DNA of 64,000 nucleotides from UA16 sp905478895 (GCA_943788495.1 CALSQO010000003.1:1-64000); one strand, 5' to 3'. Counted from the stretch's first letter, positions 45,053 to 54,481 are shown. Made by a program: numbers and translations. Notes: generated by a model from the letters alone, not told the origin.

Positions 45053-45928
45053 ATGATTCACTCTATGACCGGATACGGCAAGTCGACTGCAACCATTGGA
45101 ATGCGCCGTTACACCGCAGAAGTTCGATCCTTGAATGGAAAGCAACTCGATTTGAGCGTTCGGATGCCATCGGCGTTCAGAGAAAAGGAAATGGAGCTAC
45201 GGAAGGCACTTTCGAAAGCCATTGGCCGAGGAAAATGCGATTTATCCTTGCACTACGAGGCGGATGGTATTGAGCGGAAAGAACTCAATTCCGGACTCAT
45301 TGCGGCGTATCTCGAAGATTTGGAGGGCATTGCGAAAGGGAGAGGCTATGAACAGAACCCGGGTGCATTGATGCAAGTGGCTATGCGGTTGCCCGATGTT
45401 TTGCAGCAAGGCAAAGAGGAGTTGAATGAAAATGAATGGGGCCAAATCCAAGCCCTCATCGACGATGCCGTGTCCAACTTCCTGTCGTTTCGAGTACATG
45501 AAGGAGAAGCATTAGAGGCTGACTTTCGGCAGCACGTTGCCAACATTTCGGAGATGGAGGAGAAGATTGGACCTATTCTGGATGAGCGAATCAAGCGCAT
45601 CCGGTCCCGTATTCAGGCGAATTTCAATGAAATTCAGGACCGTGGCCGATTGGATGAAAACAGGTTCGAGCAAGAGGTTTTGTTTTACCTAGAAAAGCTG
45701 GATGTATCTGAAGAGCGCGTGCGCCTCAAAGCGCATTGCGCCTATTTCATTGAGGTGTTGGAGCAGCCCGCGGGCCAGGCTAAAAAACTTGGATTCATTG
45801 CTCAGGAAATGGGCCGTGAAATCAATACATTGGGAAGCAAGGCGAACGACGCGGACATGCAGCGCTATGTCGTCCAGATGAAGGACGAGCTCGAGAAAAT
45901 CAAAGAACAGGTCCTCAATGCCCTCTAA
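45053..45928 (+). CDS. yicC: YicC-family endoribonuclease-like protein
   Basis: 291-aa YicC/YloC protein. Start ATG 45053 gives the signature MIHSMTGYGKST; the end KLGFIAQEMGREINTLGSKANDADMQ is the conserved DUF1732 C-terminus with catalytic-type Glu/Asn/Lys residues. E. coli YicC has been described as an RNase that acts on sRNA RyhB. Here it is first in the order yicC-gmk-nadD, a conserved arrangement. It overlaps gmk by 11 bases. Confidence 0.94.
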   Translation: MIHSMTGYGKSTATIGMRRYTAEVRSLNGKQLDLSVRMPSAFREKEMELRKALSKAIGRGKCDLSLHYEADGIERKELNSGLIAAYLEDLEGIAKGRGYEQNPGALMQVAMRLPDVLQQGKEELNENEWGQIQALIDDAVSNFLSFRVHEGEALEADFRQHVANISEMEEKIGPILDERIKRIRSRIQANFNEIQDRGRLDENRFEQEVLFYLEKLDVSEERVRLKAHCAYFIEVLEQPAGQAKKLGFIAQEMGREINTLGSKANDADMQRYVVQMKDELEKIKEQVLNAL

Positions 45929-46514
45929 ATCGGAAGGAAAAGCCATTATTTTTTCGGCTCCCTCAGGAGCTGGAAAAACGACGATTGTACGTCATCTGCT
46001 GGAGAATAGTGGTTTGTCGCTGGGCTTTTCGGTGAGCGCCACTACGCGGGAGCCGAGAGGCAATGAAAAGGACGGAGTCGATTATCATTTCAAATCGATT
46101 GCGGCGTTTCAGGCGAGCATCGCAAACCAAGAATTGGTGGAATGGGAGGAGGTTTATCCGGATAAATATTACGGAACACTCAAATCGGAGCTTGAACGCT
46201 TGTGGAGTCAGGGGAAAACGGCGCTCTTTGACGTCGACGTGGTAGGGGGTATGGAGCTGCGCGCCGCATTGGGCCCGAAAGCATTGTCTGTTTTTGTGCA
46301 ACCGCCGAGCATGGAAATTTTGAGGGAACGACTGGAACGACGAGGGACGGAAAGCGAGGAGCGACTCAGGGAGCGCATGGATAAGGCGAGTTGGGAATGG
46401 AAACAAAGCGTTCATTTCGATAAGGTTTTGATCAATGACGACTTGAAGGAGGCATGCAAGGAAGCAGTGGAAATGGCTGTCGGACACGTGACAGGATCAC
46501 TGAAAACAAGTTGA
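45918..46514 (+). CDS. gmk: Guanylate kinase
   Basis: 198-aa P-loop kinase that turns GMP plus ATP into GDP plus ADP. The P-loop is SAPSGAGKTTI (13-23). GMP-binding residues sit in SATTREPRGNEKDGVDYHF and the lid region ERRGTESEERLRERM is present. Overlap with yicC and 6-base distance to nadD indicate one operon. Length is normal for bacterial Gmk. Confidence 0.97.
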   Translation: MPSKSEGKAIIFSAPSGAGKTTIVRHLLENSGLSLGFSVSATTREPRGNEKDGVDYHFKSIAAFQASIANQELVEWEEVYPDKYYGTLKSELERLWSQGKTALFDVDVVGGMELRAALGPKALSVFVQPPSMEILRERLERRGTESEERLRERMDKASWEWKQSVHFDKVLINDDLKEACKEAVEMAVGHVTGSLKTS

Positions 46515-46520
46515 GTGACA

Positions 46521-47153
46521 ATGGCTTCTGAGGAACATACTCACAAAAAAATCGGGCTTTACTTCGGCTCTTTTAACCCCATTCACATGGGGCACTTGGT
46601 GATTGCCAACCACATGGCGACTTATACCGATTTGGATGAGGTTTGGCTCGTGGTTACCCCCCAAAACCCACAGAAAGAGGCGCACGAAATGATCCATGAA
46701 GCACACCGGTTGCAAATGGTTATTTTGGCTGTGTCAGAGAATGAATTGCTCCAAGGTTCCGACATCGAATTCGAGTTGCCTCAACCGAATTACACCGCCG
46801 CAACCATGCGGCACATGCGGGCGACCTACGCAGATGTCAAGTTCAGTTTGATCATTGGTGAGGACAACTTTGAGCGACTACACACGTGGCGTGACCATTG
46901 GGAACTGGTCGAGAAGCATCGGATTTTGGTGTATCCAAGACGATCTTCGGATCAAGACAACGCAGCGATTCCAGCAGCAAAACCAGAAGAGGTGATTCCC
47001 CGAGATCATGGCAACATACAATGGTGCAATGCCCCGATGATCAGCATTTCCTCGACGTATCTGCGAAAGGCAATTACGGACCAAAAAGACATCCGTTATT
47101 TGTTGCACGACAAGGTGTTAAACTACATCAGCAACAACCATCTTTACGAGTAG
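46521..47153 (+). CDS. nadD: Nicotinate-nucleotide adenylyltransferase
   Basis: 210-aa enzyme making nicotinate adenine dinucleotide from NaMN and ATP in NAD synthesis. Nucleotidyltransferase motif GLYFGSFNPIHMGHL (GSFxPxHxGH) at the N-terminus and the C-terminal ISSTYLRKAI (SxTxxR) are clear. Start ATG 46521 is preferred over GTG 46515. It ends directly against the convergent pth stop with no spacing. Confidence 0.95.
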   Translation: MASEEHTHKKIGLYFGSFNPIHMGHLVIANHMATYTDLDEVWLVVTPQNPQKEAHEMIHEAHRLQMVILAVSENELLQGSDIEFELPQPNYTAATMRHMRATYADVKFSLIIGEDNFERLHTWRDHWELVEKHRILVYPRRSSDQDNAAIPAAKPEEVIPRDHGNIQWCNAPMISISSTYLRKAITDQKDIRYLLHDKVLNYISNNHLYE

Positions 47154-47717
47154 TCAGGTGTTATTGAAGAAGTTCATCGTGCGTTCCAAGCCGATGCTGG
47201 CATACGATTGAACCAGGGCAGTGCACCGATCCAAGCGTTCAGGGAGGGTTTGGTTTTCCTCTTCGCTCCATTTGCCGAGGACATAATCCACTTGCCGGCC
47301 TTTGGAAAATTCCGCGCCGATTCCGAAACGCAAGCGGCTGTATTTGGACTGTCCTAGGACTTTCTCAATGTCGCCGAGGCCATTGTGTCCTCCGCCGCTT
47401 CCCTTGCCTCTGAGGCGCAAAGTCCCAAACGGAAGCGCTAAATCGTCGGTAATGATAAGCACCCGGTCCAGTGGGATTTTCTCCTTATCCATCCAGTATC
47501 GAACCGCTTTTCCACTGAGATTCATGAAGGTCGAAGGCTTCAATAAGATCAGACTTCGCCCCTTGAAACGGACGGTGGACACCTCGCCCAGTCGAGCAAC
47601 TTCAAACGAAGCGCCGCTTTTCTGTGCGATGGTGTCCACCACCTTGAACCCAATGTTATGTCGGGTTTCCTCATATTCAGCGCCGGGATTACCCAGTCCT
47701 ACGATGAGGCATTTCAT
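47154..47717 (-). CDS. pth: Peptidyl-tRNA hydrolase
   Basis: 187-aa Pth that releases tRNA from prematurely dropped peptidyl-tRNA. Visible are MKCLIVGLGNPGAEYEETRHNIGF with the catalytic His in TRHNIG, KPSTFMNLSG, ITDDLALPFG with the catalytic Asp and GSGGGHNGLGDI. It is last in the prs-rplY-pth order and starts 11 bases after rplY. Confidence 0.97.
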   Translation of the reverse strand: MKCLIVGLGNPGAEYEETRHNIGFKVVDTIAQKSGASFEVARLGEVSTVRFKGRSLILLKPSTFMNLSGKAVRYWMDKEKIPLDRVLIITDDLALPFGTLRLRGKGSGGGHNGLGDIEKVLGQSKYSRLRFGIGAEFSKGRQVDYVLGKWSEEENQTLPERLDRCTALVQSYASIGLERTMNFFNNT

Positions 47718-47728
47718 AGTTGAAAGCT

Positions 47729-48367
47729 TTATTCAGCGCCTTCTGCTCCTTCTGCTCCTTCGCCTCCTTCAGCTCCTTCGCCTCCTTCGCCTTCTACTTC
47801 TTCTTCTGATTCGGCTGACATGGCTGCACGCGTACGCTTACAAGCCACGAGCAAAGCTGATTCGCTGAGCAATACGTCGCAGTTGGGAACTTCAATGTCG
47901 CGAACCCGCGCGCTGTCTCCGATGACCAAATCGCTGATATCCACTGTGATTGCTTCTGGCAAATCTTGAATCAAGCCACGGACAGGTAGGCGACGAAACA
48001 ACATTTGAATTCGTCCACCATCAATGACCCCTTGGGCTGTGCCGGTAGTGCGCAATGGCAATTCAACACGAACGGGCTTCCCATCAATGACCTGCAAGAG
48101 GTCGATGTGGACGATTCGTTCTGTTACCGGGTGGAATTGAACATCTTGGACGATGCACTTGTAAGCAGTGCCATCCAAGTCCAAATCAATTTGAAATACG
48201 TCTGGGTTGACGATGATTTTGGAGATATCCAATTCGCCTACCGAGAGGTGTTTCTGATCCCCGCCTCCGTATAGAACAGCCGGCACACGGTTGTTCAATC
48301 GCAGTTGCGAGGCATCTTTTTTTCCTACGCTCTCTCGAGAAGAGCCGCTCAATGATGCAGTTTTCAT
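47729..48367 (-). CDS. rplY: 50S ribosomal protein L25/Ctc
   Basis: 212-aa general-stress type L25 that binds 5S rRNA. The N-terminal L25 domain (QLRLNNRVPAVLYGGG, DISKIIVNPDVFQIDLDLDG, VQDVQFHPVTERIVHIDLLQV) is followed by the TL5/Ctc C-terminal beta domain (RGLIQDLPEAITVDISDLVIGD). The last 30 residues are an acidic E/G/A repeat (EGAEGAEGAE) encoded by a near-perfect 9-base repeat, likely unstructured. It starts 5 bases after prs. Confidence 0.95.
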   Translation of the reverse strand: MKTASLSGSSRESVGKKDASQLRLNNRVPAVLYGGGDQKHLSVGELDISKIIVNPDVFQIDLDLDGTAYKCIVQDVQFHPVTERIVHIDLLQVIDGKPVRVELPLRTTGTAQGVIDGGRIQMLFRRLPVRGLIQDLPEAITVDISDLVIGDSARVRDIEVPNCDVLLSESALLVACKRTRAAMSAESEEEVEGEGGEGAEGGEGAEGAEGAE

Positions 48368-48372
48368 AATTA

Positions 48373-49302
48373 CTAAATTAATAAAGTATCGCTGATGGAA
48401 CGGTTTTCCACCAAACAGGTCAAAGTCTTAGCAAACAAATCATGGACTGGAAGGACCTTGATTTTGTCGGTATTTTTATTTGAATCCAACGGAATGCTAT
48501 CGGTCACAACCAATTCCGTTAGTGCGCTTTCTGAGATGCGCTCATACGCAGGTCCGCTGAGCACGGCATGGGTGCACAAGGCTCGCACGGATAGGGCGCC
48601 ATGGCCCATCATCAATGAGGCAGCTTTGGTTAATGTGCCTGCCGTGTCGCACATGTCATCCACTAACACAACATCCTTTCCAGAGACATCTCCGATCACC
48701 GTCATGTTTTCAATCTGATTTGCCACTTTGCGTTGCTTGTAACAAATGGCCATATCTACACCCAAAGCCTTCGCATAGGAATTGGCACGTTTTGTTCCTC
48801 CTGTATCAGGTGTTGCAATGCATAAGTTTTCGGTCTTCAGGTCTTGCAGGTAAGGCACAAACAATGCGCTTGCGTATAAGTGGTCCACAGGCACTTCGAA
48901 AAACCCTTGGATTTGGTCGGCATGCAAATCCATTGTCATCAGCCGATCAATGCCTGCAGCAGTGAGCAAATTGGCCACTAATTTTGCCCCGATGGCCACC
49001 CGCGGCTTGTCTTTTCGATCTTGACGAGCAAACCCAAAGTAAGGAATGATGGCGATGATGCGTTTGGCACTGGCACGTTTCGCTGCATCGATCAGAAGCA
49101 GCAATTCCATGAGGTTATCCGTCGGGGGAAACGTAGACTGTACAATCGCCACCTCCTTGCCCCGGATGGTTTCCTCAATGCTTACGGTAAATTCGCCATC
49201 ACTGAACTTGGTCGTTTTTACTGGAACCAAGTCGCCTCCAAAAGCGGTCGCAACTCGCTCTCCAAAAGCAGTGGAACTAGAACCGGCGAGAATTTTGAGC
49301 AT
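48373..49302 (-). CDS. prs: Ribose-phosphate pyrophosphokinase
   Basis: 309-aa PRPP synthetase making PRPP from ribose-5-phosphate and ATP for nucleotide, histidine and NAD synthesis. Family signatures: DLHADQIQGFFEVPVDHLY and the PRPP loop VVLVDDMCDTAGTLTKA. Start ATG 49302 (MLKILAGSSS) is preferred over GTG 49311. A near-perfect promoter lies just upstream, and rplY and pth follow in the same direction. Confidence 0.96.
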   Translation of the reverse strand: MLKILAGSSSTAFGERVATAFGGDLVPVKTTKFSDGEFTVSIEETIRGKEVAIVQSTFPPTDNLMELLLLIDAAKRASAKRIIAIIPYFGFARQDRKDKPRVAIGAKLVANLLTAAGIDRLMTMDLHADQIQGFFEVPVDHLYASALFVPYLQDLKTENLCIATPDTGGTKRANSYAKALGVDMAICYKQRKVANQIENMTVIGDVSGKDVVLVDDMCDTAGTLTKAASLMMGHGALSVRALCTHAVLSGPAYERISESALTELVVTDSIPLDSNKNTDKIKVLPVHDLFAKTLTCLVENRSISDTLLI

Positions 49303-49334
49303 ATGAGACACGGTCGCAAGGAATTAGGGGCGTG

Positions 49335-49365
49335 CAAATCTAAGGCTTTGTTCGCGGAAAGCCAA
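49335..49365 (-). promoter_or_regulatory. Promoter of the prs-rplY-pth operon
   Basis: On the minus strand TTG (complement of 49363-49365), a 20-base spacer and TAGATTTG (complement of 49335-49342) match the Bacteroidota consensus TTG-N19/21-TAnnTTTG. The start codon of prs is 32 bases downstream. Confidence 0.7.
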
Positions 49366-49391
49366 CGAGTTTTGCAATTGTCAATGGGAAT

Positions 49392-50081
49392 TCAACGAAT
49401 GGTGAATCGCACAGGAATCGTATAGGTTACTCGAACAGGTTGCCCTTGTTGTGTCCCGGGAATCATTTTGGGGATACAGTCCAAAGCGGACAAGGCGGAT
49501 TGGTTGAAGCTTGGGTGTGCGCCTTTCAGGACTTTTTGCCTTGAAACCTCGCCGTATTCATCAATATTGAATTGGAGGTAAACCACCCCACTGATTGCGC
49601 GCGATCGAAGGTTTTTCGGGAATTGCGCACACCGTTGGATTATGGCAATCATTTCCGCCTCCGTACAGGCGCGTTCCAGGCTCCGATCGAGCACATTCTC
49701 GCAGCCGTTGAAGTGCGGCATATGTTCAGCAATGAGCAAGGTTTCTATTTCTTCCTCACCGCCTTCATCCACAAACCCAAGCTCGAACAGCTGGCCTTCG
49801 AGTGGATCGAAATGGGGGTCAGTAATCGGCTGCGGCGCAGGCTTGGGCAGAGGTTCGGGGTTGATTTCTGGCGCTATCCCAATGGCGCGAACAGGGGGGC
49901 TGGGTTTGGCCGGGAGGTGCACAGGGACCATTTCGGCTTCCAGTAAATTGTTGTTTGAATATGCCCATCCCGCGGGCTCGTCCCATTCGGTTTCCGTCCA
50001 TTCGAAGGCGACAAGAACGAGTGAAAAAGACACAATTAGGCCCAGTTGAAACAGACCTTTGGGAGCTTTTGAAGGAATCAT
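49392..50081 (-). CDS. TonB-family energy transducer
   Basis: 229-aa protein with one N-terminal membrane anchor (GLFQLGLIVSFSLVLVAF, about 10-27), a proline-rich linker (PEINPEPLPKPAPQPITD) and a C-terminal TonB domain (YLQFNIDEYGEVSRQKVLKGAHPSFNQSALSAL...VTYTIPVRFTI). It should link the proton gradient at the inner membrane to TonB-dependent outer membrane transporters. No ExbB/ExbD or receptor gene is adjacent. It lies 57 bases after the response regulator, same strand. Confidence 0.88.
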   Translation of the reverse strand: MIPSKAPKGLFQLGLIVSFSLVLVAFEWTETEWDEPAGWAYSNNNLLEAEMVPVHLPAKPSPPVRAIGIAPEINPEPLPKPAPQPITDPHFDPLEGQLFELGFVDEGGEEEIETLLIAEHMPHFNGCENVLDRSLERACTEAEMIAIIQRCAQFPKNLRSRAISGVVYLQFNIDEYGEVSRQKVLKGAHPSFNQSALSALDCIPKMIPGTQQGQPVRVTYTIPVRFTIR

Positions 50082-50138
50082 GGCAATGGTTTTTACGGTT
50101 CAACAGAAACGTGTCCAATACCATGCCAAAATTGCCGT

Positions 50139-50846
50139 TTACTCCGGCACAATCATTTTGAAGCCTTTCCCGTGGACGTTGAGGATTTGGATGCCTTCAT
50201 CGGGTTTGAGGTGACGACGCAACTTTGCGATGTAGACGTCCATGGAACGTCCGTTGAAATAGTTCGGATCGCCCCAAATCGATTTCAAGGCATAGGTGCG
50301 CTCAAGCAAATTGTTGCGGTGCTTGCACAGCAGGAAGAGCAGCTCGTTTTCCTTGGTCGTAAGCCTCTGTTCCCCTCCGTCTTTTCGTCGGAGCATTTGT
50401 GTGTTGTAATCGAATTGGAAGGAGGCTATGGAAATCTCACCAACGTTTTCTTCTCCGTCAGGCAATGCAGCGCTGCGTCGAAGAATGGCCTGGATACGCA
50501 CCAAAAGCTCCTCCATGCTGAACGGTTTGGTCATGTAATCATCGGCACCGACCTTGAACCCTTCAAGCGTGTCTTCTTGGGTGGAACGAGCGGTAAGGAA
50601 TAAAATGGGGAGGTGCTTGTTTTCCCGACGGATTTCTTCTGCCACTTGGTAGCCATCCTTTCGGGGCATCATAACATCCAGGATGATGAAGTCAAAAGCA
50701 TTGCGATGAAATTCCTTCAGACCTTCGACGCCGTCTTTGGCCCATATCGTTTCGAATCCTTTTGCTTTCAAATAATCAGAGAGCAAGCGCCCCAGGTTGG
50801 GGTCGTCTTCGCAGAGCAGGATGCTGAGTTGGTTTGAGTCGCTCAT
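50139..50846 (-). CDS. OmpR-family response regulator
   Basis: 235-aa two-domain regulator. Receiver domain with acidic pocket CEDD (12-15), phosphorylation site D57 in FIILDVMMP and Lys in DDYMTKPF. Winged-helix DNA-binding domain near residues 140-235 (TTKENELLFLLCKHRNNLLERTYALKSIWG, SMDVYIAKLRRHL). It forms a two-component system with the histidine kinase encoded 20 bases upstream. Targets unknown. Confidence 0.94.
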   Translation of the reverse strand: MSDSNQLSILLCEDDPNLGRLLSDYLKAKGFETIWAKDGVEGLKEFHRNAFDFIILDVMMPRKDGYQVAEEIRRENKHLPILFLTARSTQEDTLEGFKVGADDYMTKPFSMEELLVRIQAILRRSAALPDGEENVGEISIASFQFDYNTQMLRRKDGGEQRLTTKENELLFLLCKHRNNLLERTYALKSIWGDPNYFNGRSMDVYIAKLRRHLKPDEGIQILNVHGKGFKMIVPE

Positions 50847-50866
50847 AATCGGTGTTTTCCTCGGGA

Positions 50867-52192
50867 TTAGTCTTCCAGTTTTTCCTTTTGCAAGTTCAGG
50901 ATGAACGTGCTGCCTTGGCCGGGTTCGCTCTCAACATGAATGCTGCCTCGGTGGCGATCGACGACGGTTTTCACGTAGCTCAAACCGAGGCCAAATCCTT
51001 TCACATCATGAACGTTCCCAGTGGGGACACGGTATAGTCTATCAAATACCTTGCCTAAATGTTCTTTGGCAATTCCAATGCCATTGTCTTGAAAACGCAA
51101 TTCCACGCCATCTGTTGTCTGCTGCGAGGTGATTTTGAGCAATAAATTCCCATCGGCATATTTCAGGGCGTTGTCTACTAGGTTGAAAACCACGTTGCTG
51201 AGGTGTGTGCGGTCTGCGAAGATCAATGCCGATTCTGCATCCAATTCCAACGCAACTTTTCCACCGCGTTTTCGAACCTGTATGGCGACGTTCTTGAGCA
51301 CTTCCTTGATGAGGTCATGCACATTGAGGGTCTGCATGTGGAGCTGCATTTTACCGGATTCTGCCAAACTGGCCTGCAGCACATTTTCCACCAGCAGTCC
51401 CAACCGCTTATTTTCTTCATGGATCAATCCGATGTAGTAATTGAAACTCTCCGGATCCTTTTGCATATCGGGATCTTTCAATGCTTCTGCTGCCAGTCCA
51501 ATGGTGCTGATTGGCGTTTTGAGCTCATGGGTGAGGTTGTTCATGAGGTCCCTCCGAATGCGGTCAATGCGTTTGTTTCGCGCGGCTCCTGTGACGGCGG
51601 AAAAGAATCCCCATGCCAAAATCGCAATCATGAGTCCCGTCAATGCAAATTGGGCCAGCAATTCATGCAGCAGGTAACGGTTCATTTTGGGAAAGTGAAT
51701 GCGCAGGCTGAGCGCCTCAATGGCTGTCTGATAAGGGGTGATTTCAAGTGCTTCCCGAAAGACGTCATCTTCGTCGGCCAATTTCACGGGTTGGCCATAG
51801 CGATCAAAAACGGACACGATGACCGGTATTTCAATGCCATGTGCCGCTAGGATGACGGGGGTCAGGCTGTCAATTTTCAAGGCTCTAACACGATTCAACA
51901 TGCGATTTTCGGCGTCGTCTAAGCTTGTGCCGAGACTCGCAGCGGATTGAATGAGATCGTTTTCGTTGGATTCCGGAATCGCTTCCAAATCAATTTGAAG
52001 GATATCTGCGGAGGGCCGCGTCAGCATTTCAGAGAGTTGGTTCAACGAGTGTTGAACATTGTCATCAAAAATTTGCTGCCGCATATTCACAGACGAACGC
52101 AACCAGACAATCTGCACCGTGCTCATCGTGACCAAGGCAAACACCATGGCTCCTGCGAACCAGGGGAAAACGAATGGTTTTCTTTTTTTCAT
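50867..52192 (-). CDS. Sensor histidine kinase
   Basis: 441-aa membrane kinase with two transmembrane segments (about 10-30 and 177-200) that enclose a 145-residue periplasmic sensor domain. H-box NLTHELKTPISTIG with phosphorylated H222, N-box NVVFNLVDNALKYA, G1 FQDNGIGIA and F/G2 GLGLSYVKTVVDRHRG are all intact. No HAMP domain is evident. It precedes its response regulator on the same transcript. The ligand is unknown. Confidence 0.94.
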   Translation of the reverse strand: MKKRKPFVFPWFAGAMVFALVTMSTVQIVWLRSSVNMRQQIFDDNVQHSLNQLSEMLTRPSADILQIDLEAIPESNENDLIQSAASLGTSLDDAENRMLNRVRALKIDSLTPVILAAHGIEIPVIVSVFDRYGQPVKLADEDDVFREALEITPYQTAIEALSLRIHFPKMNRYLLHELLAQFALTGLMIAILAWGFFSAVTGAARNKRIDRIRRDLMNNLTHELKTPISTIGLAAEALKDPDMQKDPESFNYYIGLIHEENKRLGLLVENVLQASLAESGKMQLHMQTLNVHDLIKEVLKNVAIQVRKRGGKVALELDAESALIFADRTHLSNVVFNLVDNALKYADGNLLLKITSQQTTDGVELRFQDNGIGIAKEHLGKVFDRLYRVPTGNVHDVKGFGLGLSYVKTVVDRHRGSIHVESEPGQGSTFILNLQKEKLED

Positions 52193-52361
52193 CTTGTACG
52201 GGTAAAGTTACACGGACTCGCCTGTCAGAAGCCGATGCAGCAAAAATTCAACAACCCTTAACACTTTGATGCGAAGCGATTCAAGGGGTGTTTCCCAGCA
52301 ATCGCCCGGTTAATGCTTTAATTTAGGGGGGGTGGGCGCTCAATGTCACAGTCGAAATCCT

Positions 52362-52369
52362 TACATTTG
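52362..52369 (+). promoter_or_regulatory. -7 promoter element TACATTTG before dnaG
   Basis: Exact TAnnTTTG match, 21 bases before the dnaG ATG at 52391. The upstream -33 element is not clear. Confidence 0.42.
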
Positions 52370-52390
52370 ATGTCCGCTTAAGACCAAAAC

Positions 52391-54481
52391 ATGATCCCTG
52401 CTCAAACCGTCGATTTGGTGATGCAGACTGCCTTGATAGAAGAGGTGGTAGGGGATTATGTGGAACTTAAAAAATCCGGCAGCTCTTTCCGTGGCTTGAG
52501 TCCGTTTACGAACGAGAAAACCCCTTCGTTCTATGTCCTTCCTGAGAAGGGGATTTTCAAGTGTTTTTCCAGCGGAAAAGCCGGTAGTGTGGTGACTTTT
52601 TTGATGGAATTGGAAAAACTGAGTTTTCCAGAGGCTATCAAGCAGTTGGCGCAGCGTTATGGGATCGAGATTGAAGAGGAGGAAGTAACACCGGAACAAC
52701 ACCAGGCAAGGACCGAACGTGAGAGTCTGCTCGATTTGAATTCGTGGGCTCAAAAGTGGCTAACAGACCAAATGCATGAAACGGACGAGGGCAAGGCGAT
52801 TGCGCTTTCGTATTTTGAGTCGCGAGGATTTCGCAAACCCGTTTTGGATGCATTCAAAATTGGTTATTGCCCGGATTCATGGGATGCCATGAGCCAAGCG
52901 GCGTTGGACGCAGGCTATTCAAAGGAGCGATTGTTAGCCCTGGGCCTTGTCAAGGAAACCAATGGCAAGCCGTGGGATTTCTTCAAAGGTCGCGTCATGT
53001 TTCCGATCCGAGATGCGACCGGGAGAACCATCGCTTTTGGAGGACGCACGCTTCGCAGCGATAAAAAAATCGCGAAGTATTTCAACAGCCCTGAAAGCCC
53101 ACTTTATAGCAAAGGACAGGTGCTATTTGGCCTGCATTTGGCAAAACCAGCCATCACCAAGGAAGACCGTGTGCTCTTGGTTGAAGGATACACGGACGTC
53201 ATGGCCATGCACCAAGCGGGCATTGAAAACGTGGTTTCGTCCAGCGGAACGGCCTTGACGGTGGAACAAATCAAGTTGATTCGTCGCTACACAAAGAATG
53301 TGACGGTGTTGTTTGATGGCGACGCGGCCGGCATTCGGGCGTCCTTGCGCGGAACCGACTTGTTGCTTGCGGAGGGACTCAATGTCCAAGTGGTTCTTTT
53401 CCCGGACGGCGATGACCCGGACAGTTTCAGTAAAAAGGTCCCCTCCGAAACGTTGGCGCGCCACATCCGAGTGGAGGCGAAGGATTTTGTGGCATTCAAA
53501 TTGGAGTTACTGGCGCGTGAAGCAGGAGATGATCCTGTACTCCGATCGGAGATGATTCATAGCATCATCGAATCCATAGCCGCCATCCCCGATGGCATTC
53601 AGCAGGGTGTTTACCTCAAGTTGGCGGCAAATGAGTTGTCGATGTCCGAGGAATTGCTTCAACTCGAGTTGAACAAAATCCAACGGCAACGGCTACTGGA
53701 CCAGCAAAAAGCCGAGAAACGTGAGGCGTTCCGTCAACGCCAAGGATTGGCATCAGGGGCTTCATCAGCCCCACCCGTAAGCCTTCAAGTTCCTGCAGAT
53801 TGGGAAGAAAACCACCCACTCGGTCTCGAGCCGGGGAAGGCAATCGAACAAGACTCACTGCTGGCTCATCGCAATGTGTTAGAAGCGGACTTGATTCGAT
53901 TGGTTTTGCTCTACAGTTCTGAGTCCATTCAAATTGAGGCCGCAGCTGCAGAAGGGGATGCAGAAGACGAATCGAGCGATAAGGCTAGCGAGGACTTGAT
54001 CTCTGTTTCTTTTGCCGAATTTGCTTCCCACCATTTCGAGGGGCTGGAAATGGAATTCAAACACGAGGCATGCGCTTCGATTTGGGCCATTTATGAGGCA
54101 GCCTTGGAATCGGATGCTTTGCCAAATTTGGATGATTTCTTAAAACACGAAGACCCGCAACTTCAATCTTTTGTGGCGGATGCAATGATTGAAAAGGACA
54201 AAGTAAGTGATCGCTGGGGCGAGGTTCACCAAATTTACCCGGCTCGGGAGATTGACCAATTGAAGAAGGCGCTGATGGATACGCTTCACCACTTGAAGCT
54301 GAATGATAACCGTTCCGAGAGTCGGGATTTACAAGTGAAAATGGAGGGCCTCGAGGAGGCGGTTGCAAATGGAGAAGAAGCCGCGCTGGTCGGTTTGAGG
54401 GAATTGCTGGAAAGGCGGAAATCACTCGACCTTCAAAAAACAAAAATCGCCAGTTATTTCGGCGTCGCTATCCTACCCTAA
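52391..54481 (+). CDS. dnaG: DNA primase
   Basis: 696-aa primase that makes RNA primers at the replication fork. The N-terminal CHC2-type domain is present in outline (FRGLSPFTNEKTPSFYVLPEKGIFKCFSSGKAGSVVTFLME), but of the usual C-H-C-C zinc ligands only one Cys remains (S, T, C, S). The RNA polymerase core follows: TOPRIM motif LLVEGYTDVMAMHQAGIENVV with Glu, then LFDGDAAGIRASLRG (DxD). The C-terminal helicase-binding part is longer and acidic. Length is normal. It is followed 10 bases later by mscS. Confidence 0.96.
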   Translation: MIPAQTVDLVMQTALIEEVVGDYVELKKSGSSFRGLSPFTNEKTPSFYVLPEKGIFKCFSSGKAGSVVTFLMELEKLSFPEAIKQLAQRYGIEIEEEEVTPEQHQARTERESLLDLNSWAQKWLTDQMHETDEGKAIALSYFESRGFRKPVLDAFKIGYCPDSWDAMSQAALDAGYSKERLLALGLVKETNGKPWDFFKGRVMFPIRDATGRTIAFGGRTLRSDKKIAKYFNSPESPLYSKGQVLFGLHLAKPAITKEDRVLLVEGYTDVMAMHQAGIENVVSSSGTALTVEQIKLIRRYTKNVTVLFDGDAAGIRASLRGTDLLLAEGLNVQVVLFPDGDDPDSFSKKVPSETLARHIRVEAKDFVAFKLELLAREAGDDPVLRSEMIHSIIESIAAIPDGIQQGVYLKLAANELSMSEELLQLELNKIQRQRLLDQQKAEKREAFRQRQGLASGASSAPPVSLQVPADWEENHPLGLEPGKAIEQDSLLAHRNVLEADLIRLVLLYSSESIQIEAAAAEGDAEDESSDKASEDLISVSFAEFASHHFEGLEMEFKHEACASIWAIYEAALESDALPNLDDFLKHEDPQLQSFVADAMIEKDKVSDRWGEVHQIYPAREIDQLKKALMDTLHHLKLNDNRSESRDLQVKMEGLEEAVANGEEAALVGLRELLERRKSLDLQKTKIASYFGVAILP

